A DNA stretch of 14,152 nucleotides from an uncultured Peptostreptococcaceae bacterium (GTDB taxonomy: Bacteria > Bacillota > Clostridia > Peptostreptococcales > Anaerovoracaceae), in NCBI GenBank assembly GCA_905236895.1, contig CAJOQI010000129.1, positions 1 to 14,152 on the forward strand, read 5' to 3'. Position 1 is the first letter of the stretch; each line of letters opens with the position of its first letter. The position numbers were made by a program, and so were the translations under genes. Shown here piece after piece: positions 5,693 through 13,730 of this stretch. Under the pieces are notes generated by a model. The model searched no databases and was not told the origin of the DNA. It worked only from the letters and a program-made list of their open reading frames with translations.

Positions 5693-7209
5693 TGCTTTCC
5701 AAAATCACAAGCTGCACCTTGGATGGTATAAACGCAGTGGAAGTAATCTGTGAAACCTCAATCGAAAGAGGGCTTCCGAAAACATATATCGTTGGTCTTG
5801 GGGATACGGCAGTTAAGGAAGCTGCCCTTAGAGTCAGAGCTGCCATTGGCTCCTTCGGCCTTGAATATCCGGGAGGAAGAGTTACCCTTAATCTTTCTCC
5901 TGCCTGGCTTCATAAGAAGGGCAGTCACTACGACCTTGCCATGGCAATGGGTATCTTAATGGCTTCGGGACAGATCGGGGAGAGCCGCGTAGGGAGCGGG
6001 GCCTTCTTGGGAGAGCTGTCATTGGATGGTACTATTAACCCTGTAACGGGCATCCTGCCAATGGTCTCCCACCTAAAAACCATTGGCTTGGAATATGTCT
6101 TTGTTCCCGAAAAAAATGTAAAGGAAGCATCTCTGGTACCGGGAATAAAAGTCTTTGGAGCAAAGGATTTAGGGGCTGTTGTTGCCCATCTACGGGGAGC
6201 AATTCCCTTGGAATATCATAGGAATGACCAGCCCGCTCTAACAACAAAGCCAAGAGACACAATGGATTATAGGGATATTAAGGGGCAGGAATTTGCCAAA
6301 AGAGCGATCGTCCTTGCAGTTGCAGGTGGACATGGACTTCTAATGACCGGAAGTCCGGGAACCGGTAAATCCACGTTGGCAGAAAGAATGACAACTATAA
6401 TGCCTCCCATGGACTTTGATGAGATGATGGAATTGACAGGGATTTATTCCATTGCGGGAGAGTTGAATTTGGGAGAGCCTCTTAAGAGGGATAGACCCAT
6501 AAGAAGACCGGGAAGCAGCATTACAAGGGCAGGACTTCTGGGGACAGGCTATCCTCCAAGGCCCGGAGAAGTGACATTGGCCAACAAAGGAATTCTGTAT
6601 TTCGACGAACTGCCGGAAATGGATAGGGGCGTCTTGGATGGCTTAAGGGAACCTATGGATCAGAGAATGGTCAGGCTGGTGAGACATGGTCATAGCTACG
6701 AATACCCAGCGGACTTTCTCTTTGTTGCTTCCGCCAATCCTTGCAAATGCGGGTATTACGGAGATCCGGCAAAGGAATGTAAATGCACTCCTGCGGAGAT
6801 TGCATCATATAAAACAAGAATATCGGGACCCATTAGAGATAGGATAGATATTAGAATAAACCTCACAAGCCCTGAGTATAAAGAACTGATGGGAGAAGAA
6901 GGTCTTTCCTCCGCAGAAATGAGGGATATGGTAATCGGAGCAAGGGAAGTGCAGCTTAAGAGATATGAAAAAGAAGAGTTTAAGTTAAACGGAAGGATGA
7001 GTGACGGGGCAATAAAGAAATATATTTCCATTAGCCCTGAAGGGGAAAAACTATTGGAAGAAGCCTATAGGGTTCTTGAATTAAATCCACGATCCCTTGT
7101 AAAGATAAAGAAGCTTGCCAGAACCATAGCGGATCTGGAGGGAAGAGATAGAATCGAAAAAGAGTATATAGGAGAAGCGTTGCAATATAGGGAGAAGAAA
7201 AATGAATAG
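5692..7209 (+). CDS. comM: ComM/YifB family Mg-chelatase-like AAA+ ATPase
   Basis: A 505-residue cytosolic ATPase. ComM is a hexameric helicase that promotes branch migration during integration of transforming DNA. The N-terminal part (about 1-190) is the Lon-protease-like/S5-fold domain with GLPKTYIVGLGDTAVKEA; the middle is an AAA+ module with Walker A GSPGTGKS (220-227) and Walker B ILYFDELPEM (Asp305, Glu306); Cys351, Cys353, Cys363 and Cys365 form the CxC-x9-CxC group seen in the family, followed by RISGPIRDRIDI; the C-terminus is the helical Mg-chelatase C domain. One deviation stands out: the usual RPFR-x-PHH motif reads RPIRRPGSS (268-276), lacking both histidines. Starts one base inside yraN and ends eight bases inside dprA, consistent with one coupled operon. 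Confidence 0.93.
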   Translation: MLSKITSCTLDGINAVEVICETSIERGLPKTYIVGLGDTAVKEAALRVRAAIGSFGLEYPGGRVTLNLSPAWLHKKGSHYDLAMAMGILMASGQIGESRVGSGAFLGELSLDGTINPVTGILPMVSHLKTIGLEYVFVPEKNVKEASLVPGIKVFGAKDLGAVVAHLRGAIPLEYHRNDQPALTTKPRDTMDYRDIKGQEFAKRAIVLAVAGGHGLLMTGSPGTGKSTLAERMTTIMPPMDFDEMMELTGIYSIAGELNLGEPLKRDRPIRRPGSSITRAGLLGTGYPPRPGEVTLANKGILYFDELPEMDRGVLDGLREPMDQRMVRLVRHGHSYEYPADFLFVASANPCKCGYYGDPAKECKCTPAEIASYKTRISGPIRDRIDIRINLTSPEYKELMGEEGLSSAEMRDMVIGAREVQLKRYEKEEFKLNGRMSDGAIKKYISISPEGEKLLEEAYRVLELNPRSLVKIKKLARTIADLEGRDRIEKEYIGEALQYREKKNE

Positions 7210-8053
7210 CATTTATTTGAAACCGGAGGATAGGGATTATCCAAGAAAGCTTCTCGAGCATCTCCAAGACCCACAGCCTATTTACTATGTTGGTAGGAGA
7301 GAGCTTTTTGATGCCAAATCCATAGCCATTGTAGGCAGCAGAAATTGCACCGCTTATGGAAAGGCTGTGGCAAGGAGTTTAGCCAAGAGGGCGGCGGAAT
7401 ACGGAGTGACCGTAATAAGCGGTTTGGCCTACGGTATAGATGGTGAAGCCCATAAGGGGGTTCTGGAGGAAGGAGGAGATACCATAGGTGTTATCGCAAA
7501 CGGAATCCGAGTTTATTATCCTAAATCCCATAGGGAACTTCAAGATCACATAAAGGGAAAGGGTCTATTGGTAAGCGAATATGAGGATTCTGCGGAAGCC
7601 AAGCCTTATACCTTTCCAAGGAGAAATAGGCTCATAACCGCTTTGGCGGATGCGGTTGTAATAGTTGAAGCGGCTACCCGGTCCGGAGCCTTGATAACAG
7701 CGGAATCCGCCGCGGAGCAAGGAAAGTTGCTCTATAGTGTTCCGGGAAATATAACCAGCAAAGCCAGCATAGGCACAAACAAGCTCATTAGAGACGGAGT
7801 GATGTCCTTGGTCTTCTTTGACGACCTCTTTAGGGATTTGGGCTTTGATTCCATAGAAAAGGATTCCAAATTGGGAGGTTTGGGTGAGGATGAGGTTAGT
7901 GTGATGAAGGCTCTCTCCTCAGGAGGAAATCTCTCAATCGAAGATATTGTAAAGGCTACAGGGCTCTCACCCAAGACTGTAAACGGCATTCTGACAGTGT
8001 TGGAAATGAAGAATCTCATAGCTGTGGAAATGGGTAGGGCAATAGTGCTTTAA
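7202..8053 (+). CDS. dprA: DNA-processing protein DprA
   Basis: A 283-residue DprA/Smf protein, which binds incoming single-stranded DNA during transformation and loads RecA. The Rossmann-like domain shows IAIVGSRNCTAYG (41-53), SGLAYGID (73-80), FPRRNRLI (138-145), SGALITAESA (161-170) and SVPGN (179-183). The C-terminal 55 residues form the winged-helix DprA_WH domain (EDIVKATGLSPKTVNGIL). The N-terminal SAM-like domain of longer homologues is absent; only about 40 residues precede the core. A tyrosine (Tyr77) replaces the basic residue commonly found in the SGLA-[R/K]-GID motif, and GIRVYYP replaces the usual G-x-D-x-x-YP. The start ATG 7202 overlaps the end of comM. It is the last gene of the comM group; a separate promoter may start before topA. 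Confidence 0.94.
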   Translation: MNSIYLKPEDRDYPRKLLEHLQDPQPIYYVGRRELFDAKSIAIVGSRNCTAYGKAVARSLAKRAAEYGVTVISGLAYGIDGEAHKGVLEEGGDTIGVIANGIRVYYPKSHRELQDHIKGKGLLVSEYEDSAEAKPYTFPRRNRLITALADAVVIVEAATRSGALITAESAAEQGKLLYSVPGNITSKASIGTNKLIRDGVMSLVFFDDLFRDLGFDSIEKDSKLGGLGEDEVSVMKALSSGGNLSIEDIVKATGLSPKTVNGILTVLEMKNLIAVEMGRAIVL

Positions 8054-8085
8054 GCATTGTTTAGACAAAAAAGTACAGATTATTA

Positions 8086-8114
8086 TTGCAAAATCATTTG
8101 GGACAGAATACAAT
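8086..8114 (+). promoter_or_regulatory. Possible promoter for topA-hslV-hslU-codY
   Basis: TTGCAA (8086-8091) and TACAAT (8109-8114), spaced by 17 bases, lie in the AT-rich 111-base gap between dprA and topA, about 50 bases before the topA start. Four of six and five of six positions match the consensus. No terminator follows dprA, so read-through from upstream is also likely. Confidence 0.45.
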
Positions 8115-8164
8115 ATGTTCTCGAAAGCATAATTTGCTACATTATTATATGGAGAGAAAAACTA

Positions 8165-10252
8165 ATGGCAGCACCAAAAACTACTGAAAAAAAGGCAGGA
8201 TCAGGGAAAATCCTGGTAATAGTGGAGTCTCCCTCCAAGGCCAAGACCATTGGCAAATATCTGGGAGGACATTATAAGGTTATCGCTTCCGTAGGTCATG
8301 TAAGGGACCTTCCCAAGAGCAAACTGGGAATTGATGTGGATAATAATTTTGAACCACAGTATATTCCCATCCGCGGAAAGGGCAGCCTGATCAAGGAACT
8401 TAAGAAGGAAGCTTCCAAGGCCAGCAAGGTTTATCTGGCAACGGACCCTGATAGAGAGGGAGAGGCCATCTCTTGGCATTTGGCATTCCTTTTGGGAATA
8501 GATCCTGCATCACCTTGCAGAATAGAGTTTAACGAAATCACAAAGGACACCATCAAAGAAGCCATCAAGCATCCAAGGGCTATTGACTTGGGTCTTGTTG
8601 ACGCCCAGCAGGCCAGAAGAGTTCTGGACAGATTGGTGGGATATAAGATTAGCCCCCTTCTTTGGAGAAAGATAAGAAGAGGTCTTTCCGCAGGAAGAGT
8701 TCAGTTTGCGTCTCTTAAGCTTATCTGTGACAGAGAGAGGGAAATCCAAGCCTTTGATCCCAAGGAATATTGGAATATCAGTGCTGTATTTAAGAAGGGC
8801 AAATCCGAATTCCAGGCAAAGCTTAACGATTATAAGGGAAGCAAGATTACCGTAGAGAACAAGGAACAGAACGATAAGATAATTTCGGATCTTAAGGCCG
8901 GAACTTTTAAGGTTACCGATATTAAGGAGAAGGAAAGAACAATCAAACCTCTTCCGCCATTTACCACAAGTAGCTTGCAGCAGGAAGCAGGAAACAGACT
9001 TAACTTCAATGCCCGTAAGACCATGATGATCGCTCAGCAGCTCTACGAAGGTGTGGAGATTGCCGGTGTTGGAACCACAGGTCTTATTACCTATCTTAGA
9101 ACAGACTCCGTAAGAGTATCCGACCTGGCAAGAAGTGCTGCTAAAACATATATTGAGGGCAAATACGGAAACGAATATGCAGGCAATAACGTATATTCCA
9201 ATAAGAAAAAGGATATACAGGATGCCCACGAAGCCATTAGACCTGCAGATGTGACCCTTCATCCAAACGATATTAAGGGATCTCTTTCCTCGGATCAGTT
9301 TAAGCTCTATCAGCTTATTTGGTCCAGATTCGTGGCAAGCCAGATGACTCCGGCTCAGTATAACGGAATGCAGGTAACTATCGAAAACGGCGACTATGGC
9401 TTTAGAGCAACAGGCTCTGAAATGCTCTTTGATGGATTCAGAAAAGTCTATAAGACAACAACTGAAGGTGAAGAGGATAAGATGCTTCCTGCTTTGGAAA
9501 AGGGAGAGGTTCTCAATCCCGAGGAAATCAAAGGGGAGCAGGCCTTCACCCAGCCTCCCGCAAGATATACGGAATCCAGCCTGGTTAAAGAATTGGAAGA
9601 GAAGAATATCGGAAGACCTTCAACCTATGCCCCAATCGTATCCACTCTCTCCGAGAGAAGATATGTGGCAAGGGAGAAGAGGTCTCTTAAACCTACGGAG
9701 CTGGGATTCGTTGTTGACGAATTGATGGAAGAGTATTTCACGGACATTGTGGATGCAGGATTTACGGCTTCCATGGAAGACAAGCTGGATGATATAGAAA
9801 TCAAAAAGCAGGAATGGAAAAAGGTAGTAGGTGATTTCTACGGACCCTTCGAGAAGGAATTGGTTAAGGCCGACGAAGCCATTGAGAAGGTTACGGTAGC
9901 AGATGTTCCCACGGGAGAGACCTGTGAGATTTGCGGAAAGCCCATGGTTAAGAAGATGGGTAGATTCGGTGAGTTTATCGCCTGCAGCGGTTATCCCGAA
10001 TGTAAGAATACCAAGGCTATTGTGGAAACAACAGGAGTAAAATGCCCCAATTGCGGAAAGGACCTTTTGGCCAGAAGAAGCAAAAAGGGAAGACTCTTCT
10101 ATGGATGCAGCGGCTATCCCGCATGCACCACCGTATTCTGGAATAAGCCGGTGGACAAGGCTTGTCCAAAATGTGGCAGCCTTTTGGTAGAAAAGAAGAG
10201 CAAAGGCTTTAGCCTTGCATGCTCAAACCAGGAATGCGACTACAAGGAGTAG
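8165..10252 (+). CDS. topA: DNA topoisomerase I (type IA)
   Basis: A 695-residue type IA topoisomerase that relaxes negative supercoils through a 5'-phosphotyrosyl intermediate. The TOPRIM domain shows ILVIVESPSKAKT (16-28, Glu21) and the metal-binding DPDREGE (94-100). The catalytic tyrosine is Tyr310 in GLITYLRTDS. LSAGRVQFASLK (174-185) is the conserved SAGRVQ block, with Phe181 where Ser is usual. Three C4 zinc-ribbon modules end the protein: Cys587 onward (CEIC...CSGYPEC), Cys627 onward (CPNC...CSGYPAC) and Cys667 onward (CPKC...CSNQEC). The start ATG 8165 was preferred because GGAGAG lies eight bases upstream (8151-8156) and the next residues suit the family; the frame is open upstream to a TTG at 8057, but those 36 residues are unlike TopA. 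The stop codon overlaps the ribosome binding site of hslV. Confidence 0.96.
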   Translation: MAAPKTTEKKAGSGKILVIVESPSKAKTIGKYLGGHYKVIASVGHVRDLPKSKLGIDVDNNFEPQYIPIRGKGSLIKELKKEASKASKVYLATDPDREGEAISWHLAFLLGIDPASPCRIEFNEITKDTIKEAIKHPRAIDLGLVDAQQARRVLDRLVGYKISPLLWRKIRRGLSAGRVQFASLKLICDREREIQAFDPKEYWNISAVFKKGKSEFQAKLNDYKGSKITVENKEQNDKIISDLKAGTFKVTDIKEKERTIKPLPPFTTSSLQQEAGNRLNFNARKTMMIAQQLYEGVEIAGVGTTGLITYLRTDSVRVSDLARSAAKTYIEGKYGNEYAGNNVYSNKKKDIQDAHEAIRPADVTLHPNDIKGSLSSDQFKLYQLIWSRFVASQMTPAQYNGMQVTIENGDYGFRATGSEMLFDGFRKVYKTTTEGEEDKMLPALEKGEVLNPEEIKGEQAFTQPPARYTESSLVKELEEKNIGRPSTYAPIVSTLSERRYVAREKRSLKPTELGFVVDELMEEYFTDIVDAGFTASMEDKLDDIEIKKQEWKKVVGDFYGPFEKELVKADEAIEKVTVADVPTGETCEICGKPMVKKMGRFGEFIACSGYPECKNTKAIVETTGVKCPNCGKDLLARRSKKGRLFYGCSGYPACTTVFWNKPVDKACPKCGSLLVEKKSKGFSLACSNQECDYKE

Positions 10253-10261
10253 GAGGAAGTA

Positions 10262-10801
10262 ATGGTTCAATTTCATGCGACTACAATCTGCGCGGTGAGA
10301 AGAGGACCTGATGACGTTGCCATAGGTGGAGACGGTCAGGTTACTATGGGAGAAAATGCCATCATGAAAAACACCGCCAAGAAGGTAAAGAGAATATACG
10401 GAGGCAAGGTGCTTACAGGTTTTGCAGGAACCGTTTCCGATGCCTTTTCTCTTACGGAAAAGTTTGAGAAGAAGCTGGAGGAACACGGTGGCAATCTTAA
10501 GAGAGCCGCTGTTGACCTTGCCCAAATGTGGAGGTCCGACAGAGGAATGAGGAATCTGGAGGCTCTCATGATCGTCGCCGATAGCGAAGACCTTTTGGTA
10601 ATCTCCGGAACGGGAGAAGTTATTTCTCCGGACCAGAGCTTTGTTGCAATCGGCTCAGGCGGAAACTATGCCTATGCAGCAGCGAACGCCCTTTACAATC
10701 ACACCGATATGAAGGCGGAAGATGTGGTAAGGGAAGCTTTGAGAATTGCTTCTTCCATCTGCGTTTACACCAACGATCAGATTACCGTTGAGACCCTATA
10801 G
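10262..10801 (+). CDS. hslV: ATP-dependent protease subunit HslV (ClpQ)
   Basis: A 179-residue proteasome-like peptidase subunit that assembles as a double hexamer and works with the HslU unfoldase. Catalytic residues are recognisable: the N-terminal TTICAVRR block begins at Thr7, the presumed nucleophile after removal of the short prepeptide MVQFHA; GGDGQVTMG (22-30) and Lys41 in TAKKVKR complete the active-site region. IGSGGNYAYAAANAL and CVYTNDQITVETL close the protein as in Bacillus ClpQ. Bacillus CodW has a serine at position 2, used as its nucleophile; here position 2 is valine, so a threonine mechanism is expected. AGGAGG (10251-10256) overlaps the topA stop and lies five bases from the ATG. 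hslU begins eight bases after the stop. Confidence 0.95.
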   Translation: MVQFHATTICAVRRGPDDVAIGGDGQVTMGENAIMKNTAKKVKRIYGGKVLTGFAGTVSDAFSLTEKFEKKLEEHGGNLKRAAVDLAQMWRSDRGMRNLEALMIVADSEDLLVISGTGEVISPDQSFVAIGSGGNYAYAAANALYNHTDMKAEDVVREALRIASSICVYTNDQITVETL

Positions 10802-10809
10802 GAGGAAAT

Positions 10810-12237
10810 ATGAGCGTAAAGATTCAAAATATGACTCCCAAGGAAATAGTTGCGGAACTGGATAAATATATAATCGGTCAGGACGAGGCAAAGAAGATGG
10901 TTGCCATCGCCTTGAGAAACAGATATAGAAGATCCCTTCTCTCGGAGGAGATGAGAGAAGAGATTACTCCAAAGAATATCTTGATGATGGGGCCCACAGG
11001 CTGCGGTAAGACGGAAATAGCAAGACGTTTGGCCAAACTTATGGACGCACCCTTTGTTAAGGTAGAAGCAACAAAGTTCACGGAAGTGGGCTATGTGGGA
11101 AGAGACGTGGATTCCATGGTGAGAGACCTGGCTGAAGCCGCCATCAGAACCACCAAACAGGCTAAGCTTAAAGAAAAATACGGCATTGCCGAGGAAATCG
11201 CGGAAGAGAAGATAATCGAGGCCATCATCCCGGGTAAGCAAAAGGCCAATCCGGGAACCACCAACCCCAATAATCCCTTTGCTTTTATCCTTAATGCCTA
11301 TCCCGGTCAGCAGCAGATTCCCGCTCAGGAGAATCAAAGCAATCAGAAGCCTGAGGGAGATGTGGAGATGGCCAGGGAGCAGGTTCGTCAGCAGCTTAGA
11401 CAGGGACTCCTTGAGGAACAGTTCATAGAAATAGAGGTCGCTGATACACCCAAGAGCAATCAGTTGGATATGAGCAACGAAGGCATGACTATCGCCATTG
11501 GAAATATCTTCGGAGATATGATGCCAAAGAAGACCAAGAAGAAGAGGGTAAGGGTAAGCGAGGCAAGAAAGATTCTTCGGGAGCAGGAAGCCCAGAATCT
11601 TATCGATATGGATCAGGTAACCGATGAGGCCATGGAGAACGCTGAGCAGAACGGAATTATATTTATCGACGAGATAGATAAGATCGCATCCGCTTCAACC
11701 TATGCCAATACCGCCGACGTTTCCAGAGAAGGAGTTCAAAGAGACATTCTTCCAATCGTGGAGGGAAGCGTGGTTAATACCAAGTATGGACCACTTAAGA
11801 CGGATCATATACTCTTTATCGGAGCGGGGGCTTTTCATACTGCAAAGCCCACTGACCTGATTCCCGAACTCCAGGGACGTTTCCCAATCAGAGTGGAACT
11901 TAGCAATCTGGACAAGGAGGCCTTCAAACAGATTTTGACAGTTCCCGAGAACGCCATAATCAAGCAAAATCAAGCACTTCTGGCAACGGAAGGGATAAAC
12001 CTGGTATTTTCCGAAGATGCTATTGACGAAATAGCGGGGATGGCTTATCTTATGAATGAGCAGACAGAAAATATCGGTGCAAGAAGACTCCACACCATTA
12101 TGGAAAACCTGCTGGAGGAGATTTCTTTCGAAGTTCCCGAAATGGAGGGTGAACCTCTGGTAATCGATAGGGAGTATGTAAGAAATAGGTTCAGCGATAC
12201 CATAGATAAGGACGACGTGGATAAATATATTATTTAA
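10810..12237 (+). CDS. hslU: HslU (ClpY) AAA+ unfoldase of the HslUV protease
   Basis: A 475-residue AAA+ ATPase that unfolds substrates and feeds them to HslV. Residues 1-60 contain the family opening TPKEIVAELDKYIIGQDEAKK; Walker A is GPTGCGKT (61-68); the pore loop is GYVGRDV (94-100); the inserted I domain occupies about 110-250 and contains a glutamine/asparagine/proline-rich stretch (about 150-185) typical of Firmicute proteins; Walker B is IIFIDEID (283-290); the GRFPIRVEL block supplies the arginine finger; sensor 2 is GARRLHTIME (423-432). The hydrophobic C-terminal end DKYII is the tail that inserts into HslV pockets to activate it. GGAGG (10801-10805) sits four bases from the start and overlaps the hslV stop, so the pair is coupled and should be made in fixed proportion. 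Confidence 0.96.
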   Translation: MSVKIQNMTPKEIVAELDKYIIGQDEAKKMVAIALRNRYRRSLLSEEMREEITPKNILMMGPTGCGKTEIARRLAKLMDAPFVKVEATKFTEVGYVGRDVDSMVRDLAEAAIRTTKQAKLKEKYGIAEEIAEEKIIEAIIPGKQKANPGTTNPNNPFAFILNAYPGQQQIPAQENQSNQKPEGDVEMAREQVRQQLRQGLLEEQFIEIEVADTPKSNQLDMSNEGMTIAIGNIFGDMMPKKTKKKRVRVSEARKILREQEAQNLIDMDQVTDEAMENAEQNGIIFIDEIDKIASASTYANTADVSREGVQRDILPIVEGSVVNTKYGPLKTDHILFIGAGAFHTAKPTDLIPELQGRFPIRVELSNLDKEAFKQILTVPENAIIKQNQALLATEGINLVFSEDAIDEIAGMAYLMNEQTENIGARRLHTIMENLLEEISFEVPEMEGEPLVIDREYVRNRFSDTIDKDDVDKYII

Positions 12238-12266
12238 CCCTCCTGTTTCGAAAGAGAAGGTGAGAA

Positions 12267-13046
12267 ATGAAGAACGACTTGCTGACGAGAATCAGAAAAT
12301 TGAACACCGTGCTTTCCAAAAGTACTTCGGGATTGGTATCCTTTGATGAATTGTGCACTGTTCTTTATGATGTTCTTGATGCAAACATCTATATCGTCAA
12401 TAGGAACGGAAAGGTTCTGTCCGCTTATTACGATAAGGGAGAGGAAACACCTTTCGTTTCCAACGACCAGGATAAGCTCCACATGCTGCCTGCTCAGTAT
12501 AACGACGAAATCATAGGAATAAAGGAAACCAAGGAAAACCTCACATATGATGCCATTAGGGAATACTTTGGTAAAGACTATGAAATGGCGGATAAATTCC
12601 ATACCTTCGTACCAATCATCTTCGGGGGAAAGAGGGTTGCTACCCTTGTAATTGCAAGAGCCAGCAAAGCCTTCTCGGATGAGGACATTGCCATTGCCGA
12701 ATACGGAGCTACCGTTGTGGGAATAGAAGTAAGTCGTGGCATGGCTCTGGAAGAGGAAGAGGGAGACAGAAGAAGGAATGCGGTTCATAACGCCCTTGAG
12801 ACTTTGTCCTATTCCGAGCTTGATGCGGTAACAAAGATATTCGCAGAGCTTAGGGGTGAAGAGGGACTTTTGGTTGCCAGCAAGATTGCCGATCAGTCGG
12901 GCATTACCAGGTCCGTAATCGTAAATGCCTTAAGAAAGCTGGAAAGCGCCGGAGTAATCGAATCCAGATCCCTAGGAATGAAGGGAACGAGAATCAAGAT
13001 AACCAACGAATTCCTCAGAGAGGAAATCCAAAAGATAACAGGTTAG
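12267..13046 (+). CDS. codY: GTP- and branched-chain-amino-acid-sensing transcriptional regulator CodY
   Basis: A 259-residue global nutrient-responsive repressor, the same length as Bacillus subtilis CodY. The N-terminal part (about 1-155) is the GAF domain that binds isoleucine/valine, with the LLTRIRKLNTVL opening and FVPIIFGGKRVATLVIAR core. The C-terminal winged helix contains LLVASKIADQSGITRSV (201-217) and ALRKLESAGVIESRSLGMKG (221-240), nearly identical to other CodY proteins, so DNA-site preference is probably conserved. AAGGTGA (12257-12263) precedes the ATG. It follows hslU by 29 bases in the order dprA-topA-hslV-hslU-codY familiar from Bacillus, though trmFO and the xerC-type recombinase codV that normally separate topA from hslV are missing. 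No clear CodY box is seen in the window, so autoregulation is not shown. Confidence 0.96.
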   Translation: MKNDLLTRIRKLNTVLSKSTSGLVSFDELCTVLYDVLDANIYIVNRNGKVLSAYYDKGEETPFVSNDQDKLHMLPAQYNDEIIGIKETKENLTYDAIREYFGKDYEMADKFHTFVPIIFGGKRVATLVIARASKAFSDEDIAIAEYGATVVGIEVSRGMALEEEEGDRRRNAVHNALETLSYSELDAVTKIFAELRGEEGLLVASKIADQSGITRSVIVNALRKLESAGVIESRSLGMKGTRIKITNEFLREEIQKITG

Positions 13047-13053
13047 AAAATGG

Positions 13054-13070
13054 GCCGCCTGAAAGGCGGC
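13054..13070 (+). terminator. GC-rich hairpin between codY and yigZ (weak terminator or processing site)
   Basis: GCCGCCT (13054-13060) pairs perfectly with AGGCGGC (13064-13070) around the three-base loop GAA. The following bases, TCTAATTATAGG, are AT-rich but not a T-run, so it is at best a partial terminator. It ends 14 bases before the next start codon. Confidence 0.45.
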
Positions 13071-13084
13071 TCTAATTATAGGTT

Positions 13085-13684
13085 ATGAGTGAAAGCTATT
13101 ACACCATAGAAAAAGCCGTAAGGGTGGAACAGATTGTGGAAAAATCCAGGTTCATCGCCAGCCTTATCCCCGTGGGGAGCAAAGAGGAGGCTGATCGAGA
13201 GCTGGCTTTGATTCGGGAAGAGTTTAAGGACGCTACCCATAATGTTCCTGCCATGGCCATAGGAAAGAAGTCCGAGCTTGTTTGGTGTAGCGACGACGGG
13301 GAGCCTCAGGGCACTTCCGGACCGCCCATGCTTAGGATTCTTACTGCCAAGAGGCTTACCAATGTGATGGTGGTCGTCACCCGTTATTTCGGAGGAATCA
13401 AGCTGGGAACGGGGGGATTGGTTAGAGCCTATTCAGGAGCCCTTGAAATGGCCATTGATACGGCTGAAATCGTGGAATTAAAGGAATACTCCTTTGTTAA
13501 AGGTGAGGTTGATTACCAAGCTTTTAATAGGATTTCGGCCCATGGTTTTCCACAAGAGGTTCAGCTTTTGGACAAGGAATACGGAGAAAAGGTGACCTTC
13601 ACCATAAAATGCCCGGAATCTTTGGAAAACCAAGTAAAGGAACAGCTGGATAATCTGACAAAGGGAGGGGTGAAATACCTTTGA
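13085..13684 (+). CDS. yigZ: YigZ/IMPACT (UPF0029) family protein
   Basis: A 199-residue protein of the YigZ/IMPACT family, of uncertain biochemical role; eukaryotic IMPACT proteins influence translational control via Gcn1 and Gcn2, and bacterial members have a ribosomal-S5-like fold. The N-terminal domain shows VEKSRFIASL (18-27), SDDGEPQGTSGPPML (69-83) and the signature RYFGGIKLGTGGLVRAYSGA (100-119). Residues from about 138 match the small ferredoxin-like DUF1949 domain found at the C-terminus of bacterial members. The start ATG 13085 has only a poor ribosome binding site (AGG two bases before it), but upstream sequence has no alternative and the first residues align well with the family. 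A GC-rich hairpin separates it from codY. No terminator is visible after the stop; a tRNA promoter begins 18 bases later. Confidence 0.92.
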   Translation: MSESYYTIEKAVRVEQIVEKSRFIASLIPVGSKEEADRELALIREEFKDATHNVPAMAIGKKSELVWCSDDGEPQGTSGPPMLRILTAKRLTNVMVVVTRYFGGIKLGTGGLVRAYSGALEMAIDTAEIVELKEYSFVKGEVDYQAFNRISAHGFPQEVQLLDKEYGEKVTFTIKCPESLENQVKEQLDNLTKGGVKYL

Positions 13685-13701
13685 TTAGGTAGAAAATGCC
13701 C

Positions 13702-13730
13702 TTGACAAAAGCACTCCTTTAAGATAAACT
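13702..13730 (+). promoter_or_regulatory. tRNA operon promoter
   Basis: A perfect TTGACA (13702-13707) is followed after 17 bases by TAAACT (13725-13730). It lies 70 bases upstream of the first tRNA. The intervening leader can form a small hairpin (GCC-T-GACG 13745-13752 with CGTC-GGC 13759-13765, one bulged T). Confidence 0.7.

Noticed and set aside
7202..7250. Possible truncation of DprA because the N-terminal SAM-like domain is absent
   Set aside because: The core and winged-helix domains are complete, the start overlaps comM as in a tight operon, and DprA proteins without a long N-terminal domain are normal.
8100..8124. Possible LexA/SOS box upstream of topA
   Set aside because: A GTTC half-site is present, but the partner half is wrong in sequence and spacing.
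8510..9262. Antisense open frame of 250 codons within topA
   Set aside because: It lies wholly inside a clear topoisomerase gene, has irregular composition and no known motif.
246..13684. Search for CRISPR repeats, insertion sequences, transposases, toxin-antitoxin pairs and T-box leaders
   Set aside because: No regularly spaced repeats, transposase motifs, paired small genes or T-box sequence were seen; the coding density leaves little room for them.
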